From: Asterias rubens
Lineage: Eukaryota > Echinodermata > Asteroidea > Forcipulatida > Asteriidae
Reading direction: 5' to 3'
DNA: 64,000 nucleotides
NCBI RefSeq assembly: GCF_902459465.1
Contig: NC_047077.1
Location: forward strand, 744,001-808,000
Positions 48,419 to 63,400 of this stretch are shown here, in pieces (position 1 is the first letter of the stretch; every line of letters begins with the position of its first letter). The notes under the pieces are model-generated. The model did no database searches. It was given only the letters and a program-made list of their open reading frames with translations, and was not told the DNA's origin. Position numbers and translations under genes: made by a program.

Positions 48419-51400
48419 TTATGTAGCTATCTTTTCTGCCGTGTATTTAGGGAGGAAGTAGAGGGACTTTCTCATGCCTCGTTTGATACATTCTGGAGTC
48501 TGCTTCACAGTGATCCATTTTAGGGTTGCATGGTCAAATAGTCTTCCTTTCATTCGATCCACTCTGTAAGCAACCTGCAGGAAAATGGAAAGAAAAAAGA
48601 CACAGGAATAAGAAAAGAGGAACTTACTGTGGTCCAGCTTTGAGGAACCTTCAGAATGGGAGTTTGTGGAATTAACAATATGGAGCGCCGCCCATAGTTT
48701 GCTCAGGGGGGGGGGGGGGGCTATTTCTCGGGGCTGCATCCGAGTCAAGCATCTGAAGAATGCATCTTTTCAGCACTCTGGCCATAAAGTCACTGTTAAT
48801 AATAATAAACGGTTTTTATATAGAGCTTTTCACAACTGGAGTGCATCTCAAAGCGCTTCCAACATTATTACCCCTGGTCACGACAGGCCTTAATTCATTC
48901 CTTTAAACCATCTCAACTCCCTGGTGGGGAGTATGCAACCTGTGCAACATTTATATGCGCTACTTGGCTATAAATCAATCACAAGAACCATCTCTGCCCT
49001 CACAGGTACACTCCTGGGTGGAGAGAAGCAATTACAGTTAAGTGTCTTGGCCAGGGACAATGTACCCACAATGAGACACACCTGTTTCAGACAGGAGCGC
49101 CAGAGTCGTGCTGAACCAAATAGATTAGGAGCAACTTTTCAGACAGGCGAACTTAAACAGTTTTGGCTCGGCTCATGACAAGAACGACGTCTGAAACCAA
49201 GGCGCTCGTCCATCTTTTGACTTCTAGCGTGTCCAGTTGCTCCTAACTGTTTCAGATGTTGACTTTTTCCTGTACTTAGTTCAGAATTTGGTTCGGCGTG
49301 ACTCTGGAACACCTGTCTGAAACAGGTGTCAGTTCATCTGCGCCAAAAGTGTGACCTTTAATCTGGCAATGGGACTGTGGCTGATGTTTATTGCTTACAG
49401 ATATGCTTTTCGAAGACCAAAACTAAAATTTGAAGGTGAAATTTAAAATCATGATCTACTGCATCATGACTTTCTTTGAAGAAACCTGTCAAGGGAAAAT
49501 AAATTGCGGCGCATTGTGCTCTGAACTCCTTGCTAGATTTAGAGTAGTTTAAGGGGAAAGGATGAGCAGTCAGTAACCCTGATGCAGGAAGCAGAACCCA
49601 ATGCAAGTAATAAATTGTGCTGGATTGGGTGAAAGTAACATTCTGATTTTATAGGTTTTACCTTGTTCATAAGTGTATCCAAATTGTCCCGGTGGGCGTT
49701 GGCAAAGAACACCTCGCACAAAGCTTGAACGAAGAAAGAACCAATCACTTCACTCCTCAATGACCAGTGACCTAGAAACATAAAATAGAGTAGCTATTAA
49801 TGATTGTTCTAATACCAAAAAGCTTCATAATTCAATTGAAGTAGAACTTAACATAAATACTCAAACACTAGTTTTAGTACTTGAGTACAAACAAGTACTC
49901 AATATCTTACACTCAAACCTAACTCTTTTACTCAGGAGTACATAACGTATGAATAATTTTTCTTTTTCAAAAAAGTTATGAATCTGTTTTATGTTTTACC
50001 AAAGACAAATTGACAACAGCGTGATTTGAATAAACGAGCCCTACATTAATGTGCCAGCGCTCTACCAACTGAGCTCTAGCCCCGTGTTGGCGATCTCCCT
50101 TCCATGTCAATAGTTTTGTTTGGGGTGCCAGTCAGAAGCCATTCAACAAGGTAGCCACAGATCTCACCCAAGTTTAGGCTACATTCACCTGGGAAGCAGC
50201 AGCATATGGGCTAGAAAGCTCAGTTAGTGCGCTGGCCCATTAATCCGAAAGTCGTTATAGTTAAAAATCACGCTTAAGATTGCCAATTTATCTTTGTTCA
50301 ACCCCACATAACTGAAAAACTTACCCGAGTCAGTTTACCCTTGTGGTTTATCATTTGAATCTTTTTATCGTACATCAGTAAAGCTCATTGAACATTTAGA
50401 AGCAATATTTCCTTGTTCAGATTTTGTAGAACATAATTCTACCCAGCAAGTAGATACACATGTTGTTAATGCAAACCAAATATACTTTGATACCTCACCA
50501 TGCAATGCCTCAAATCCCATATCAGATTTTGTTTTTGTTATATTCATACATAAGTGTCCAGCAGTCAATTTCACCAAACTCACTCTAACTTAGGATTACT
50601 CTTAGGACTTAGGACGAGTTCAGTTCCCTATCTGACGGCGTAGGACGCATTGAACCCATCCTAATTTCAGAGGGGTATACTCGTCCTAACTCGAGATAAG
50701 ATTAATCCTAGCGTTTCGTGAAATCGGCCCCAGTTGGAAAATCAAACCAACCTTCTGTTGTAGAAAAAGCGATGTGAGCATCCGCTCTGTCAGCTGTGTG
50801 CGTCACAAAATCATTATCTGGTACACATTCAAGAGACTCAGGGTAGTCCCACTCTTCACCAAGTGGTACATCCGGGGACGGTCTATCGGCAACAACAGGT
50901 GCAATTATTGGATGGTCTAAAGAATAATAAAACCCACAAGAAGTCTTACATATTATAGCAAAATAAGAACGAAAGTGATACAGTGAAATTTTGAGATGGT
51001 GTTATTACCATCATGGTGCAACACATAAATTTAGATTCTCAATTGTGACATGAGTTGATTGAAAGTTCCCAAATGCATGGAAGTGCGTTATAAAGTGTAT
51101 ACCTTTGGTTTTTTGGAATAGCTCGATCGTTTAAATCCTATAAATGCAGGTGTATACAGAAAAACTAAAATGTGAACATTCGATTTCAAAAGGTGGTAAC
51201 GTTTATGAGAAGATGAGACGACAAGGTTATATTTGAAGCACATTCCGTTTGCTGAATTGTCGTGGCCGAGCGGTTAAGAGCACCGAATTCAAACTCTGGC
51301 GTTTCTGATCAGCAGAGTGTGGGTTCGAATCCCCAGCCATGACACTTGTGTACCTAAGCAAGACACTTAACCATTGCTTCGTCCTTCGGATGGGACGAAA

Positions 51401-54400
51401 GGCCGTTGATCCTGTGTGTTGTGTAACGTACGTGAAAGAACCCAGTGCCCCTATCGAAAAGAGAAGGGGACGTCCCAGTGACCCTAGTTTGATTAGCTGC
51501 ATATTGCGCCACAGCACCTTGTATGTACAGTGCCTTAAAGGAAAAGGTCTCATACTTCAAATCGTAGCTCCACATAACTCGCACAAAAAATACTGTGCGC
51601 TTTAATACGCACCGTTAGAGATGTGAAAAAGTGCTATCTAATAACCAAGAATGACTATATTATTACTTTTCTACATAATCCTTATCGAATCGACCCACCT
51701 CCTCGACATGCTTGTACAAAGAACATCTTGGGTTTGCCGTTCAGTCCCCGACACTTGTCCCCTTCCAGTTCTCTCTCCAGGTCTCGCAGCTTGACCTTAA
51801 CAAGGTCGGTGCCCAGAATCACCCCGGTATCACCGTGGCTCATCAACACAACCACAGCAGAGTCATAAGAGGCTTCATTAAACATGTCAGCAAAGTGTTG
51901 AAAGCATTCCACAATTTTCTGGGGAAAAAAACAACAGAAGGGCAGTTTTCTTAAAACAGTACATTAGTAGTGGACTTTAACGTTACCCTTACAAATCTTA
52001 AATCAGAAGTGCACAATGTTCTCGTGATTTGTTTTAATAATAATAATAGTAATGGCTTTTTATACATAAAGCGCTCAAATCCGTCACTCAGTGACGCTCA
52101 AGGAGGCAAGGTGCTGCAACATTCGGTGTTCCTTCCGTATGGTGGGGCTACAGTTTGAGAGAGTATGAGACCAATTCCTTTACGTAGCACCATGGTCTTC
52201 AATGCGGTGTGGTGCAATATGCAACCAAACAAGCCAGGAACACCGGGCGACTGGTCCCATGTCTTTATCCGCAATGATAAAGACAGGTATTGGTTTTATA
52301 TACATAAACATGTATGTCAGATTTGACTGCGAATCTCCAGGACCATGAAGGCCATTTGAAATGAGCACAAGGTCTAAGGTGATTATGACCTAGACTCAAG
52401 GCATATATCTGGCGTTATTCACAAACCTCAAACTGTGACGTCTAATGTTCAGGCTATGACCTACCTTTCCAGTGAGATTTTCATGGACAACAATCCGATA
52501 CCCAAGCTCAAGAAACAGGTGCTTGACATTGCTGAGGTCAATTTCAGAGCCTTTTCGCTCGCTCTCATCAAAGTCAAAGTTGTTCAGAATGAAGGCGATC
52601 CCTTTACAAGTTGACGTCAGCTGGTAGTTCTAGTTTTGTTTTAAATAAGACAAAAAAGTGAGTTCTATATAACAATCAAAGTATCAGAGTAAAGGGGAGA
52701 TGGCCAAACAAGTACAAACAAATACATATTCATTTATCCAAACGGTATCCAGAAATAAACAACTGGGTGGCTAAGAACCAATAAGAGTAAAGTGGTGAGG
52801 ACAACTTAACTTAACTTAACTTAAATGCATTTATAAAGCGCTTTAACACTGTTTCAAAGCGCTGTACAGTATTTAGGAAGAAACAAAGGATGGTCAGTAA
52901 GAAAGAGTGGATAATATCTGCAGAAAGGACAGTGGCTGGCTACAATATACAGACCTATTGTGGGAAAGGGGTTAATTGTAACCAATACCCTTCTGCACTC
53001 TGTCTATAAAGCTCTGGCCTAAATGCGACAACAAAACTTTTAGCCTAAAAACAGATCTTAACTTCTTACATATTTTGGTGCCAGCATGTCTGTCGTGGGG
53101 TGCGATTTTTTCATCACATATGCAGCATATGATCCTTTGCAATCAGGAACAACTTCAAAAACAGCGCCAACTAGAGTGTCCAAAAAAGGAAAACAACTTT
53201 ATAAGTCTTAAAGCATTGCATGGCTCGAGCTATCAATGTGTATTCCGTGTAAGACGCCTATATGTTGGTCTCTTGACGATGACTAGGACAGGCTAGAACT
53301 TAGAAGACACATTGAGAAAAATTCAGAACTCACTCCATGACAGTGAAGTTAATAACAAGAAGTCCCCACAATCTGCTAAGCAAAAGTGTAGTCCCAGTCG
53401 ATCAACTATACCCCCCCCCCCACTCCCCCATCAATCTTAAGAATCTAAATGAAAAGAACCGTTGGTTCTTTTTAGAACCACCCCAACTCATTAGAGAGAT
53501 AATCATTACATGGTGTTACCGCAAACCTTTCCATATCGTATTTCCACCGTGCAATGTTTCAAATCCAACTTAACTTAAGTCTTGTTTGAAGCTTTTTGCA
53601 TGGTGTGTAAAAATAGGAAGAAACTACAAACAAACAGTAAACTTGCGGGTACAACCATGTGTAAATCTCTTTTGTGAGAGTGTGGCCTCAACTTTTCAAA
53701 CAGTATACTCTGCTCATCTTCAGAGTTGTAACACATGGTTGCAGTACCTGCAAGTTTACTATTGAGTAATAGTTTCTTCCTAAATATTTAACTTACTTGG
53801 CTGGAGAACTCCTTGAAGATTTGAGAATGATTTGGACAGCTTTAGAGTTACGTTTATTGCTTTCTGTACACCCTGTCAGGAAAAATGAGAGAAAAAAAAA
53901 AAGATGAGCTCTAATAATTGGTCTTTATATTATGCAGTCCACTTCGCAAGTCACTGCTTTCGTGCCAAAGACCAGGTCATTCCTGACGTGTTATATTGGA
54001 GACTATACCGTGCCCTAATAGAGGACCTCGACCACTCAACTACATCGACGTGATCGGGAGAGATACGCAGGCTGAAATCGTGGACCTTCCAAACATGATG
54101 AGGGATAAACACCTCTGGCGTGACATTGTGCATGGAATCTCGGTTGCAACCGCTAAATGATGATTATGCATCTACAGGTCTTGAACTTCACGTTTGAGGG
54201 GCATGCAGCAATATTCATATTGTAGTAAGGGGCACTTAACTATGAGGACAATTAAAGCTTGTATTGGAACCTTGCAAAGGGCATCACATCAAAAGCACAG
54301 GGCACCATGAAAATTGCTGTTGGTGCCATGGGTTATTTTGAGCCCTGACAAAACAGTCTATAGGCTTAATGCCTTCTAAAGGATTTATATATGACTCCTA

Positions 54401-57400
54401 TACCATTCTTACAGATTTATTGTCACTTCTTTGATTCTAAAAAGATTATATGGAAAGTTTAAAATTGAATAGTATACTTGAAATTATCTACGTACCTTTG
54501 AAAGAGCATTAAACAATACATAAAGAATCTTGGAAGTCCCAAATGTACCGGCTACAGCGATACTAAAAATGGCTGACAACAACACGGAGACATTGCCTGG
54601 CAAGAGCTGTGGAAAGGAAACACACAATTATTAGTTTGACCACAGTAGGTTATTGTTGTTATGGGCCATTTTACAAGCCATTTGCGAATGAACAGTATCT
54701 TGTACAATGTCGTGCTTGTTACAGCTCAAAGTTGAATTCCTCATCAGACTATACTAAGAGTTGCTATGTCACGGTTATAGGGGAAAGCTTTTGTGTAGTG
54801 ATGTAAGAGACGGGGAACACTCAAACACAATTCTAAATGTATGGCATAATGGTACCATATGGTTTGCTCATCTGGAGGTTACATATGCAAAGGTGTGCGT
54901 GAACCATTTGACATACACTGTCTGTACTGTATAGCCTGAGGAATTCAAATGGCATGGTAACTATATTGACTATGCAAGTCATTGTACCAGACATTATTCA
55001 AATCTGACTCACAAATGGCTTATTGGAGACTTATGGCCCTTTTTGAAACCACGGCTTGCCTCCAGATTTGACTCAGGCTAGCTTGGCTAAGCCTTGTGTT
55101 GACAATTGCGCGTGCTTTGCGCATGCTCAGGGCTTCAGACAAGAGGACGGAGCCTGAAGCTAAACCAGAGAAGCCGTAGATTAGAAAAGGCCTATGTATG
55201 CAAAGTAGCACCCCACGTCAGGTGACATGCACTTTAACAGGACCACATTTGAGCACCAAATTCAAAATTGTGAACAGGCCCAACAACAGTTTTTGAATAC
55301 TAATTTATTGGGGTCATACAAGTAACAGACTGTTATCACTACAACTGTGCTTCAACATTTGAGGAGACATAACAAATAAATCCCAATTGTAAAAAAGAAA
55401 TCACATCAAAACAATGTGGTTTGGCCATTGTAGAAGCCATAATATCAATGCTGAGTTGCTGACTATGTTTGACTAAAATATTTATTTCTATGAAGAAAAC
55501 CAAACTTACTTGATATCTGTCTAACAAATAACAGGAACCTAAAGCAACGATGGTCGCTACAGCCACAGTCATCAATGTACGTATGGACCACCAACCTGAA
55601 GAGTGGAATAATTGAAATGCACCATGTTGAATGCCATATGATAAAGGGTGTGTTTGATTAGCTTCCCCCGGTCCACCCCGCAGTGCTCATCCGAGTGAGC
55701 CCCTGACAAGAGCTAATCGAATGGTCACACTCGCCCTCTCGTGGTGATGTCATGCACCGTGGGTCACCCCCAAGTGACCCGTTCCACAAGCAGAGCATTG
55801 GGGGTTGACCCGGGTGAGCCCCTGGAATGACGTCAAAGCTATTCGAACGTACTAGGGGAAGACCGGGGTTGACCCATGGAACCTAATTGAAAGCACCCTC
55901 TGTTAACAAAACGGCTATCTTGGAAGCCATTTTTATTTATTTTTTTTTTTTTACATTTTTCTGAATCTTGTATTGTCTCGATCTTTTAAATAACTGGAAA
56001 GGCTATGAAAATCTCTGCTTTGAAACCATCATGAAATCTCAGTGAAGTGCTTGGCCCAAATTCGTATGGTTCTGCTTACCGCCGATTTAACATGCAAGCG
56101 CCGAATTTCTGAGCTAGCTGGGCTGCGGTAACTAGGAATACCTAGTATCGTGAACAACACCCGCACAAGCGAAAACTCCCTGCTAACGCGTAAAATGGGC
56201 CTGACGTAAGCACAGAATTCAGGAAGCTCCCGTATTCTTTGCGGCTTATACGGTAAGAAGCGCCATAAAATTGGGCCCAGGTTTTGCCTGAAATTCAAGG
56301 TATCATTTCTTTTTCACAAGGCTTTAGGGGAATTGGAATTCCATTACACATCTGGAAAGAGTCTCCAGACCATTGACTGGCCTCAATGCATTTCCCCCTG
56401 ATTCAGGGAGTGCTTGGCCATCCCTCTTCCTTCCTCCTGGGCCATCCAAGCCCAGGGGTGGATTTCACAAAGGTACCCAGGTCGAAATTCTAGTTGAACC
56501 TAGTTAAACTGGGTTTAATTGGAACTAGTTGAAAACCAGTTGATAAACTAGTTAAACACAGTTAAAACCAGTTGGTTTAATATGGAAAATGGACAGACAC
56601 CAACTGGTTTATAATTTAAACCTAGTTGAACACAGTCAAACCTAGTCCAAACCAGTTGGTTAATATGGAAAATGGACGACTTTGGTCACTATCCAGTTGA
56701 ACCAGTTGACCCCAGTTAACTAGGTTCAACTGGAATTTTGACCTGGGTAGTCCTAACTTAGGATTAGTCCTAGGCAATGCTAAGAGATAGGACCAGTCCT
56801 AAGTTAGGATGAGTTACTGGTCCTAACTTAGGACCAGTCCTATCTCTTAACATTGCCTAGGACTAGTCCTAAGTTAGGACTACCTTTGTGAAATCCACCC
56901 CTGGCTTCTTTAATTGGTGATAATTCCATCTCTGGAATGTCATTTCACACTTCCCCCACTCCATGGTCTCATGTATAAACATTGGTGGTCTAGATCTACA
57001 GTGTGCTGAACAGTACATTGCTGACCTGAAACAAGGCCACACCAAAAGGCTGACCAATAGAGCAAGTTTGAGTGAGGCACTATACATGTAGTCGACCATT
57101 GGGTTGATTTTGCCTGGTACCCAGCAGGATGTATTGGTGTGCTTGGTCCTTTGATTGCAGTGTTTCTGCTCTTGCAATTCGCTCGGCCCCAGCGGACTGC
57201 TGGGATGGGCTAATCGCTTGCACAGATCCTTGTTCAGGAAGTACGTCATGTATATGCAGTGCATAGAAATATGGCGCAGTGTGAGTGTGATGCATGATGG
57301 GACTGCGCATTATTAAACCAATGACAGTGCATGATAAAGCGAGGCGCTGCGGACGAGCGAAGTGCATGATACGTTTGCCCATCCCAGCGCCTTTGGTGGA

Positions 57401-60400
57401 AGCAAGGCGCTGGGGATGAGCGAACTCTCGCAACTCCAACGACCAATTGAGTTCACACTTTCACAGGTTTGTTAATTATTACAAGTGAGAAGACTGGTCT
57501 TTGACAATAACCAAAGGTGTCCAGTGCCTTTAAGAGTGCATACCTGCATAACCATCAAGTAACTCCTGCTCTTCTTCCGGCTCATCAGATCCTGGATAGT
57601 CTGGTTGGGGATCACTCTTACTGCATTCCTCGTCTGGCACCTGGTCTTGGTTCCGTTCCTCACAATGCGGTTCCTCTAAACCTCCCACGTTTTCCTTCTT
57701 ATCTTGGGAGCTTTCGCAGCCTGGTTCAGACAGAGGAGGAGGGATACTAACAGAGTTAGAATCTTGCCCATCGTCGTCTGGCTGTCGAGAACTATCGTCA
57801 GAATCCTGTTCCTGATCCACTTGTTCCGGTGTTACGCTCGGCTGTGGCTCGGGCACTTTGGGTTCCGGCTCCACAGGTACAATATTCGTGGGAGACGAAT
57901 TTGGTAGAGTTTTCTGAACCTGGTCGAGAAGCAATCCTCTTTCTCGAAGAACAGCTAGTAATTTTGCAACCTTTCAAATAAAAATATGAAGAAGACCCTC
58001 AACACAACAAGTTTGTTTCATAGAAGCTGGAGAAGCAAACATGGGGTGATTTTTAACTGTTCATCAATATAACTATGTGTATTATCGTAAGAATCCGGTC
58101 ATCACTTTGAAGATTGAGAGTATGTTTCTGTTAGTGAGTGGTCAACATTGATTATAATTAATTTGTTGTTTTGTTTTGTTGTCTTTTCCCCCCAGAACAA
58201 AATCTTTTAGAAAACGGTCTAAACCGTGAACTAATTACCGCTTTTTGACTTGCATCTTCCGAATGACTGATGTTTTCTATTTCACCAGCCGTAGCAGTAA
58301 TCCCAGAGGCTTGGTCGACAGCCTTGCCCACATACAATACTGGAAATGCATTCCTTCGGGGACTGGCTCTGTAGGTAATTGTACGACCTTCGTAGATAAG
58401 CTTTTGGAAATAAACATATCTAAATGTTAACTACATAATAAATTGTTTTTTAAACATCATAGACCTACTTAAGCAGAGAATAATGCTGACAAATTTTCTG
58501 CTAAGCAACAGAGGATACCAGTCACAGGTGGTACATGTGACAATGCCATTTTTGCTGGTAACCGTGTTCTGGGAAGCACTTGTTTTGCTTAGCTGCTTTA
58601 TATGAAAATGAGCCCTGGTGTTCAGCAGAAGTCCAAAACCAATGTTTCTTTTACAGTACAAGTAATTTATTTTTAAATTTTCAAGTCACATTATAGTTTT
58701 TGAGTTAAAACTCTTGTGAAGTTTTAACCTAAACCATTTGTAAGAATCAGTAGGGCACAATTTTACCGGAGACCATTAAATGTTCATTTTGCTAAATAAG
58801 TACCAAGAAACAATTAATGGTCTCAAACAAAATGCAAAATGAACATTTAATGGTATCCACTAAATTGCAAATGCTCATTTAATGGTCTCCATTAAGTTGC
58901 AAAATGAACATTTAATCGTCTCCACAAAGTTGCAAATGAACAATTAGTGGTGTTCAATAGTATGCATTATGACCATTTAATGGTCTCCAATAAATTGCAA
59001 ATTAACATTTAATGGTCTTCAATAAATTGCAAATTATTACTTAATGGTCTCCAATAAATTGCAAATTAACATTTAATGGTCTCCAATAAATTGCAAATGA
59101 ACAATTAATGGTCTCCTCAAAATTGCAAAATGAACATTTAATGGTCTCAAATATTATAAGTTATCACACAAGCGCGAGTGGAATTCGGAAAAATATAGCG
59201 CTTCTGCGTCCCATATCCAACGAGGCCGAAGGCCGAGTTGGATATGGGACGCAGACGCGCTATGTTTTCCGTATTTCCACGAGCGCGCGTGGGATAACGT
59301 ATTTATCTTCAAGCAAACTTGGTGCGTGACATAGAACCCACAAGACACATGGTAGTGATATTAGGTGCAATATAGGTTTTTATCACCACTCCATTCTGCG
59401 AATCTGATAGGAGGATTAGCGCGTACTTGAAGATAATATGCATTTACTAGTCTCCACTAGGTTGCAAAATGAATTGTTAATGGTCTCCAATCTCAAATAA
59501 ATTGCAACATGAACAATTAATGGTCTCCATTAAGTTCGAACTGAATATTTAATGGTATCCAATAAATTGCAAAATGAAAATTTAATGGTCTCCATTAAAT
59601 TGCAAATTGAAAATTTACTGGTCTCAAATAAATTGCAAAATTAACATTAAATGGTCTCCAGTAATGCCCAAATGAACATTTAATGGTCTCCAATAAATTA
59701 CAAATGAACAATTATTGATCTCCATTAAATTCAAAATAAAACATTTAATGGTCTCCAATAAATTCCAAATGAACAATTAATGGTCTCCATTAAGGTTGAA
59801 ATGAATATTTAATGGTCTCCAATAAATTGCAAAATGAAAATTTAATGGTCTCCACTAAGTTGCAAAATGAAAACGTAAAGGTCGCCAAAACACGCAAAAT
59901 TAAAATTTAATGGTCTCCAAAAAATGAAAACAGAATATTAATGGTCTCCACTAAGTTAACAACGAATATTTAATGGTCTCAAAATTAAAATTTAATGGTC
60001 TCCAAAAAAAAAGCCAAATGAAAATTTAATAGTCTCCAAAAAATGCCAAATAAAAATTGTATAGTCTCCAAAAAATGCAAAATGGTCTCCACTAAGTAGC
60101 CAATGAACTATTAATGGTCTCCAAAAAATGCAAACTGAAAATTTAACTGTCTCCAAAAAATTCAAAATGAAAATTTAATGGTCTCAAAAAAGTGCAAAAT
60201 GAATATTTAATGGTCTCAAAAAAATGCAAAGTGAAAATTTAATGGTCTCCACAAAATGCAAAAAGTGATATTTAATGGTCTTCACTAAGTTGCAAAATGA
60301 AAATTTAATGGTCTCTAAAAAAAGCAAAATGAAATTTAATGGTCGCCAAAAAATGCAAAATGAAAATTTAATGGTCTCCAAAAAATGCAAAATGAATATT

Positions 60401-63400
60401 TAATGGTCTCCACTAAGTTGCAAAATGAAAATTTAATGGTCTCCAAAAAATGCAAAATGAAAATTTAATGGTCTCCAAAAAATGCGAAGTGAATATTTAA
60501 AGGTCTCCAAAAAATGCAAAATGAAAATTTAATGGTTTTCAAAAAATGCAAAAAATTACAAATGAACAATTAATGGTCTCCATTAAGGTTGAAATGAATA
60601 TTTAATGGTCTCCAATAAATTGCAAAATGAAAATTTAATGGTCTCCACTAAGTTGCAAAATGAAAACTTAAAGGTCACCAAAACATGCAAAATGAAAATT
60701 TAATGGTCTCCAAAAAATGAAAACAGAATATGTAATGGTCTCCACTAAGTTGCCAACGAATATTTAATGGTCTCAAAATTAAAATTTAATGGTCTCCAAA
60801 AAAAAAGCCAAATGAAAATTTAATAGTCTCCAAAAAAGTGCCAAATGAAAATTGTATAGTCTCCAAAAAATGCAAAATGGTCTCCACTAAGTAGCCAATG
60901 AACTATTAATGGTCTCCAAAAAATGCAAACTGAAAATTTAACTGTCTCCAAAAAATTCAAAATGAAAATTTAATGGTCTCAAAAAAGTGCAAAATGAATG
61001 TTTAATGGTCTCCAAAAAATGCAAAATGAAAATCTAATGGTCTCCAAAAAATGCAAAAAGTGATATTTAATGGTCTCCACTAAGTAGCCAATGAACATTT
61101 AATGGTCTCAAAAAAAAAGCAAAATGAAAGCTTAAAGGTCTCCAAAATACGCAAAATTTAAATTTAATGGTCTCCAAAAAAAGCAAAATGAATATTTAAT
61201 GGTCTTCACTAAGTTGCAAAATGAAAATTTAATGGTCTCTAAAAAATGCAAAATGAAATTTAATGGTCGCCAAAAAATGCAAAATGAAAATTTAATGGTC
61301 TCCAAAAAATGCAAAATGAATATTTAATGGTCTCCACTAAGTTGCAAAATGAAAATTTAATGGTCTCCAAAAAATGCAAAATGAAAATTTAATGGTCTCC
61401 AAAAAATGCGAAGTGAATATTTAAAAGTCTCCAAAAAATGCAAAATGAAAATTTAATGGTTTTCAAAAAATGCAAAAAATGAATATTTAATGGTCTCCAC
61501 TAAGTTGCAAAATGAAAATTTAATGGTCTCCAAAAAGTGCAAATTGAAATTTTAATGGTCTCCAAAAGGTGCAAATTGGAATTTTAATGGTCTCCAAAAA
61601 AATGCAAAATGAATATTTAATGGTCTCCACTAAGTTGCAAAATGAAAATTTAATGGTCTCCAAAAAAAGCAAAATGAATAATTAATGGTCTCCAAAAAAT
61701 GCGAAGTGAATATTTAAAGGTCTCCAAAAAATGCAAAATGAAAATTTAATGGTCTCCAAAAAGTGCAAATTGGAATTTTAATGGTCTCCAAAAAGTGCAA
61801 ATTGGAATTTTAATGGTCTCCAAAAAATGCAAAATGAATATTTAATGGTCTCCACTAAGTTGCAAAATGACCATTAAATTTTCATTAAGCATTTTTTAGA
61901 GACCATTAAATTTTCATTTTTCGGAGACCATTAAATATTCATTTTTTTCATTTTTTTGGAGACCAATAAATATTCATTTTGCATTTTTTGGAGACCACTC
62001 AATTTTCGCTTTCCATTTTTTGGAGACCATTAAATTTTTATTTTGCATTTTTTTGAGACCATTAAATATTCATATTGCATTTTTTGGAGACCATTAAATA
62101 TTAATTTTGCATTTTTTGGAGACCATTAAATTTTCATTTTGCGTTTTTTAGAGACCATTAAATTTTCATTTTGCATTTTTTAGAGACCATTAAATATTCA
62201 TTGGCAACTTAATGGAGACCATTAAATTTTCATTTTGCATTTTTTGAGACCATTAAATATTCATTTTGCATTTTTTGGAGACCATTAAATATTAATTTTG
62301 CATTTTTTGGAGACCATTTAATTTGCATTTTGCATTTTTTGGAGACCATTAAATGTTCATTGGCAACTTAGTGGAGACCATTAAATTTTCATTTTTCGGA
62401 GACCATTAAATATTCATTTTGCATTTTTTGGAGACCACTCAATTTTCGCTTTGCATTTTTTGGAGACCATTAAATTTTTATTTTGCATTTTTTTGAGACC
62501 ATTAAATATTCATATTGCATTTTTTGGAGACCATTAAATATTCATTTTGCATTTTTTGGAGACCATTAAATTTTCATTTTGCATTTTTTAGAGACCATTA
62601 AATTTTCATTTTGCATTTTTTAAGAGACCATTAAATATTCATTGGCAGCTTAATGGAGACCATTAAATTTTCATTTTGCATTTTTGGAGACCATTAAATA
62701 TTCATTTTGCATTTTTTGGAGACCATTAAATATTAATTTTGCATTTTTTGGAGACCATTGAATTTGCATTTTGCATTTTTTTTAGACCATTAAATGTTCA
62801 TTGGCAACTTAGTGGAGACCATAAAATATCAATTTTGCATATTTTGGAGACCATTAAATTTTCATTTTGCATTTTTTTGAGACCAATAATTGATCATTGG
62901 CAACTTAATGGAGACCATTAAGTTTTCATTTTGCATTTTTTGGAGACCTTTAAATTTTCATTTTGCGTTTTTTGGAGACCATTAAATTTTCATTTTTGCA
63001 TTTTTTGGAGACCATTAAATTTTAATTTTGCAACTTAATGGAGACCATTAAATGTTCATTTTTCAAGTAAGTGGAGACCATTAAATGTTCTCTACAAAGT
63101 CATGCCCAACTAAAAAAGTGTTGAAATTATTAAATTATTTTAAGTTTTGGAGACCACTAAATATTTATTGCCAACTTAGTGGCGACCATTAAATATTCGA
63201 TTTGCATTTTTTGGAGACCATTAAATATTCATTGTGCTTTTTTTGGAGACCATTAAATATTCATTGGCAACTTAGTGGAGACCATTAAAAGTCCTTTTTG
63301 CAATTTATGTCTGGAGACTATTAATATCCATTTGCACTTTTTTGGAGACCACTAAATGTTTATTTTTCAAGTAAGTGGAGACCATTAAAATGTTCTCTAC

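Noticed and set aside
51259..51345. Functional tRNA-Leu gene
   Set aside because: The head can form an acceptor stem and has A and B boxes, but it continues into a SINE body found at other sites, so a SINE is the better call.
60184..62921. Repeated small frames (FLETIKFSFCIFWRPLNF and similar)
   Set aside because: These are translations of the minisatellite unit and change with each unit; not genes.
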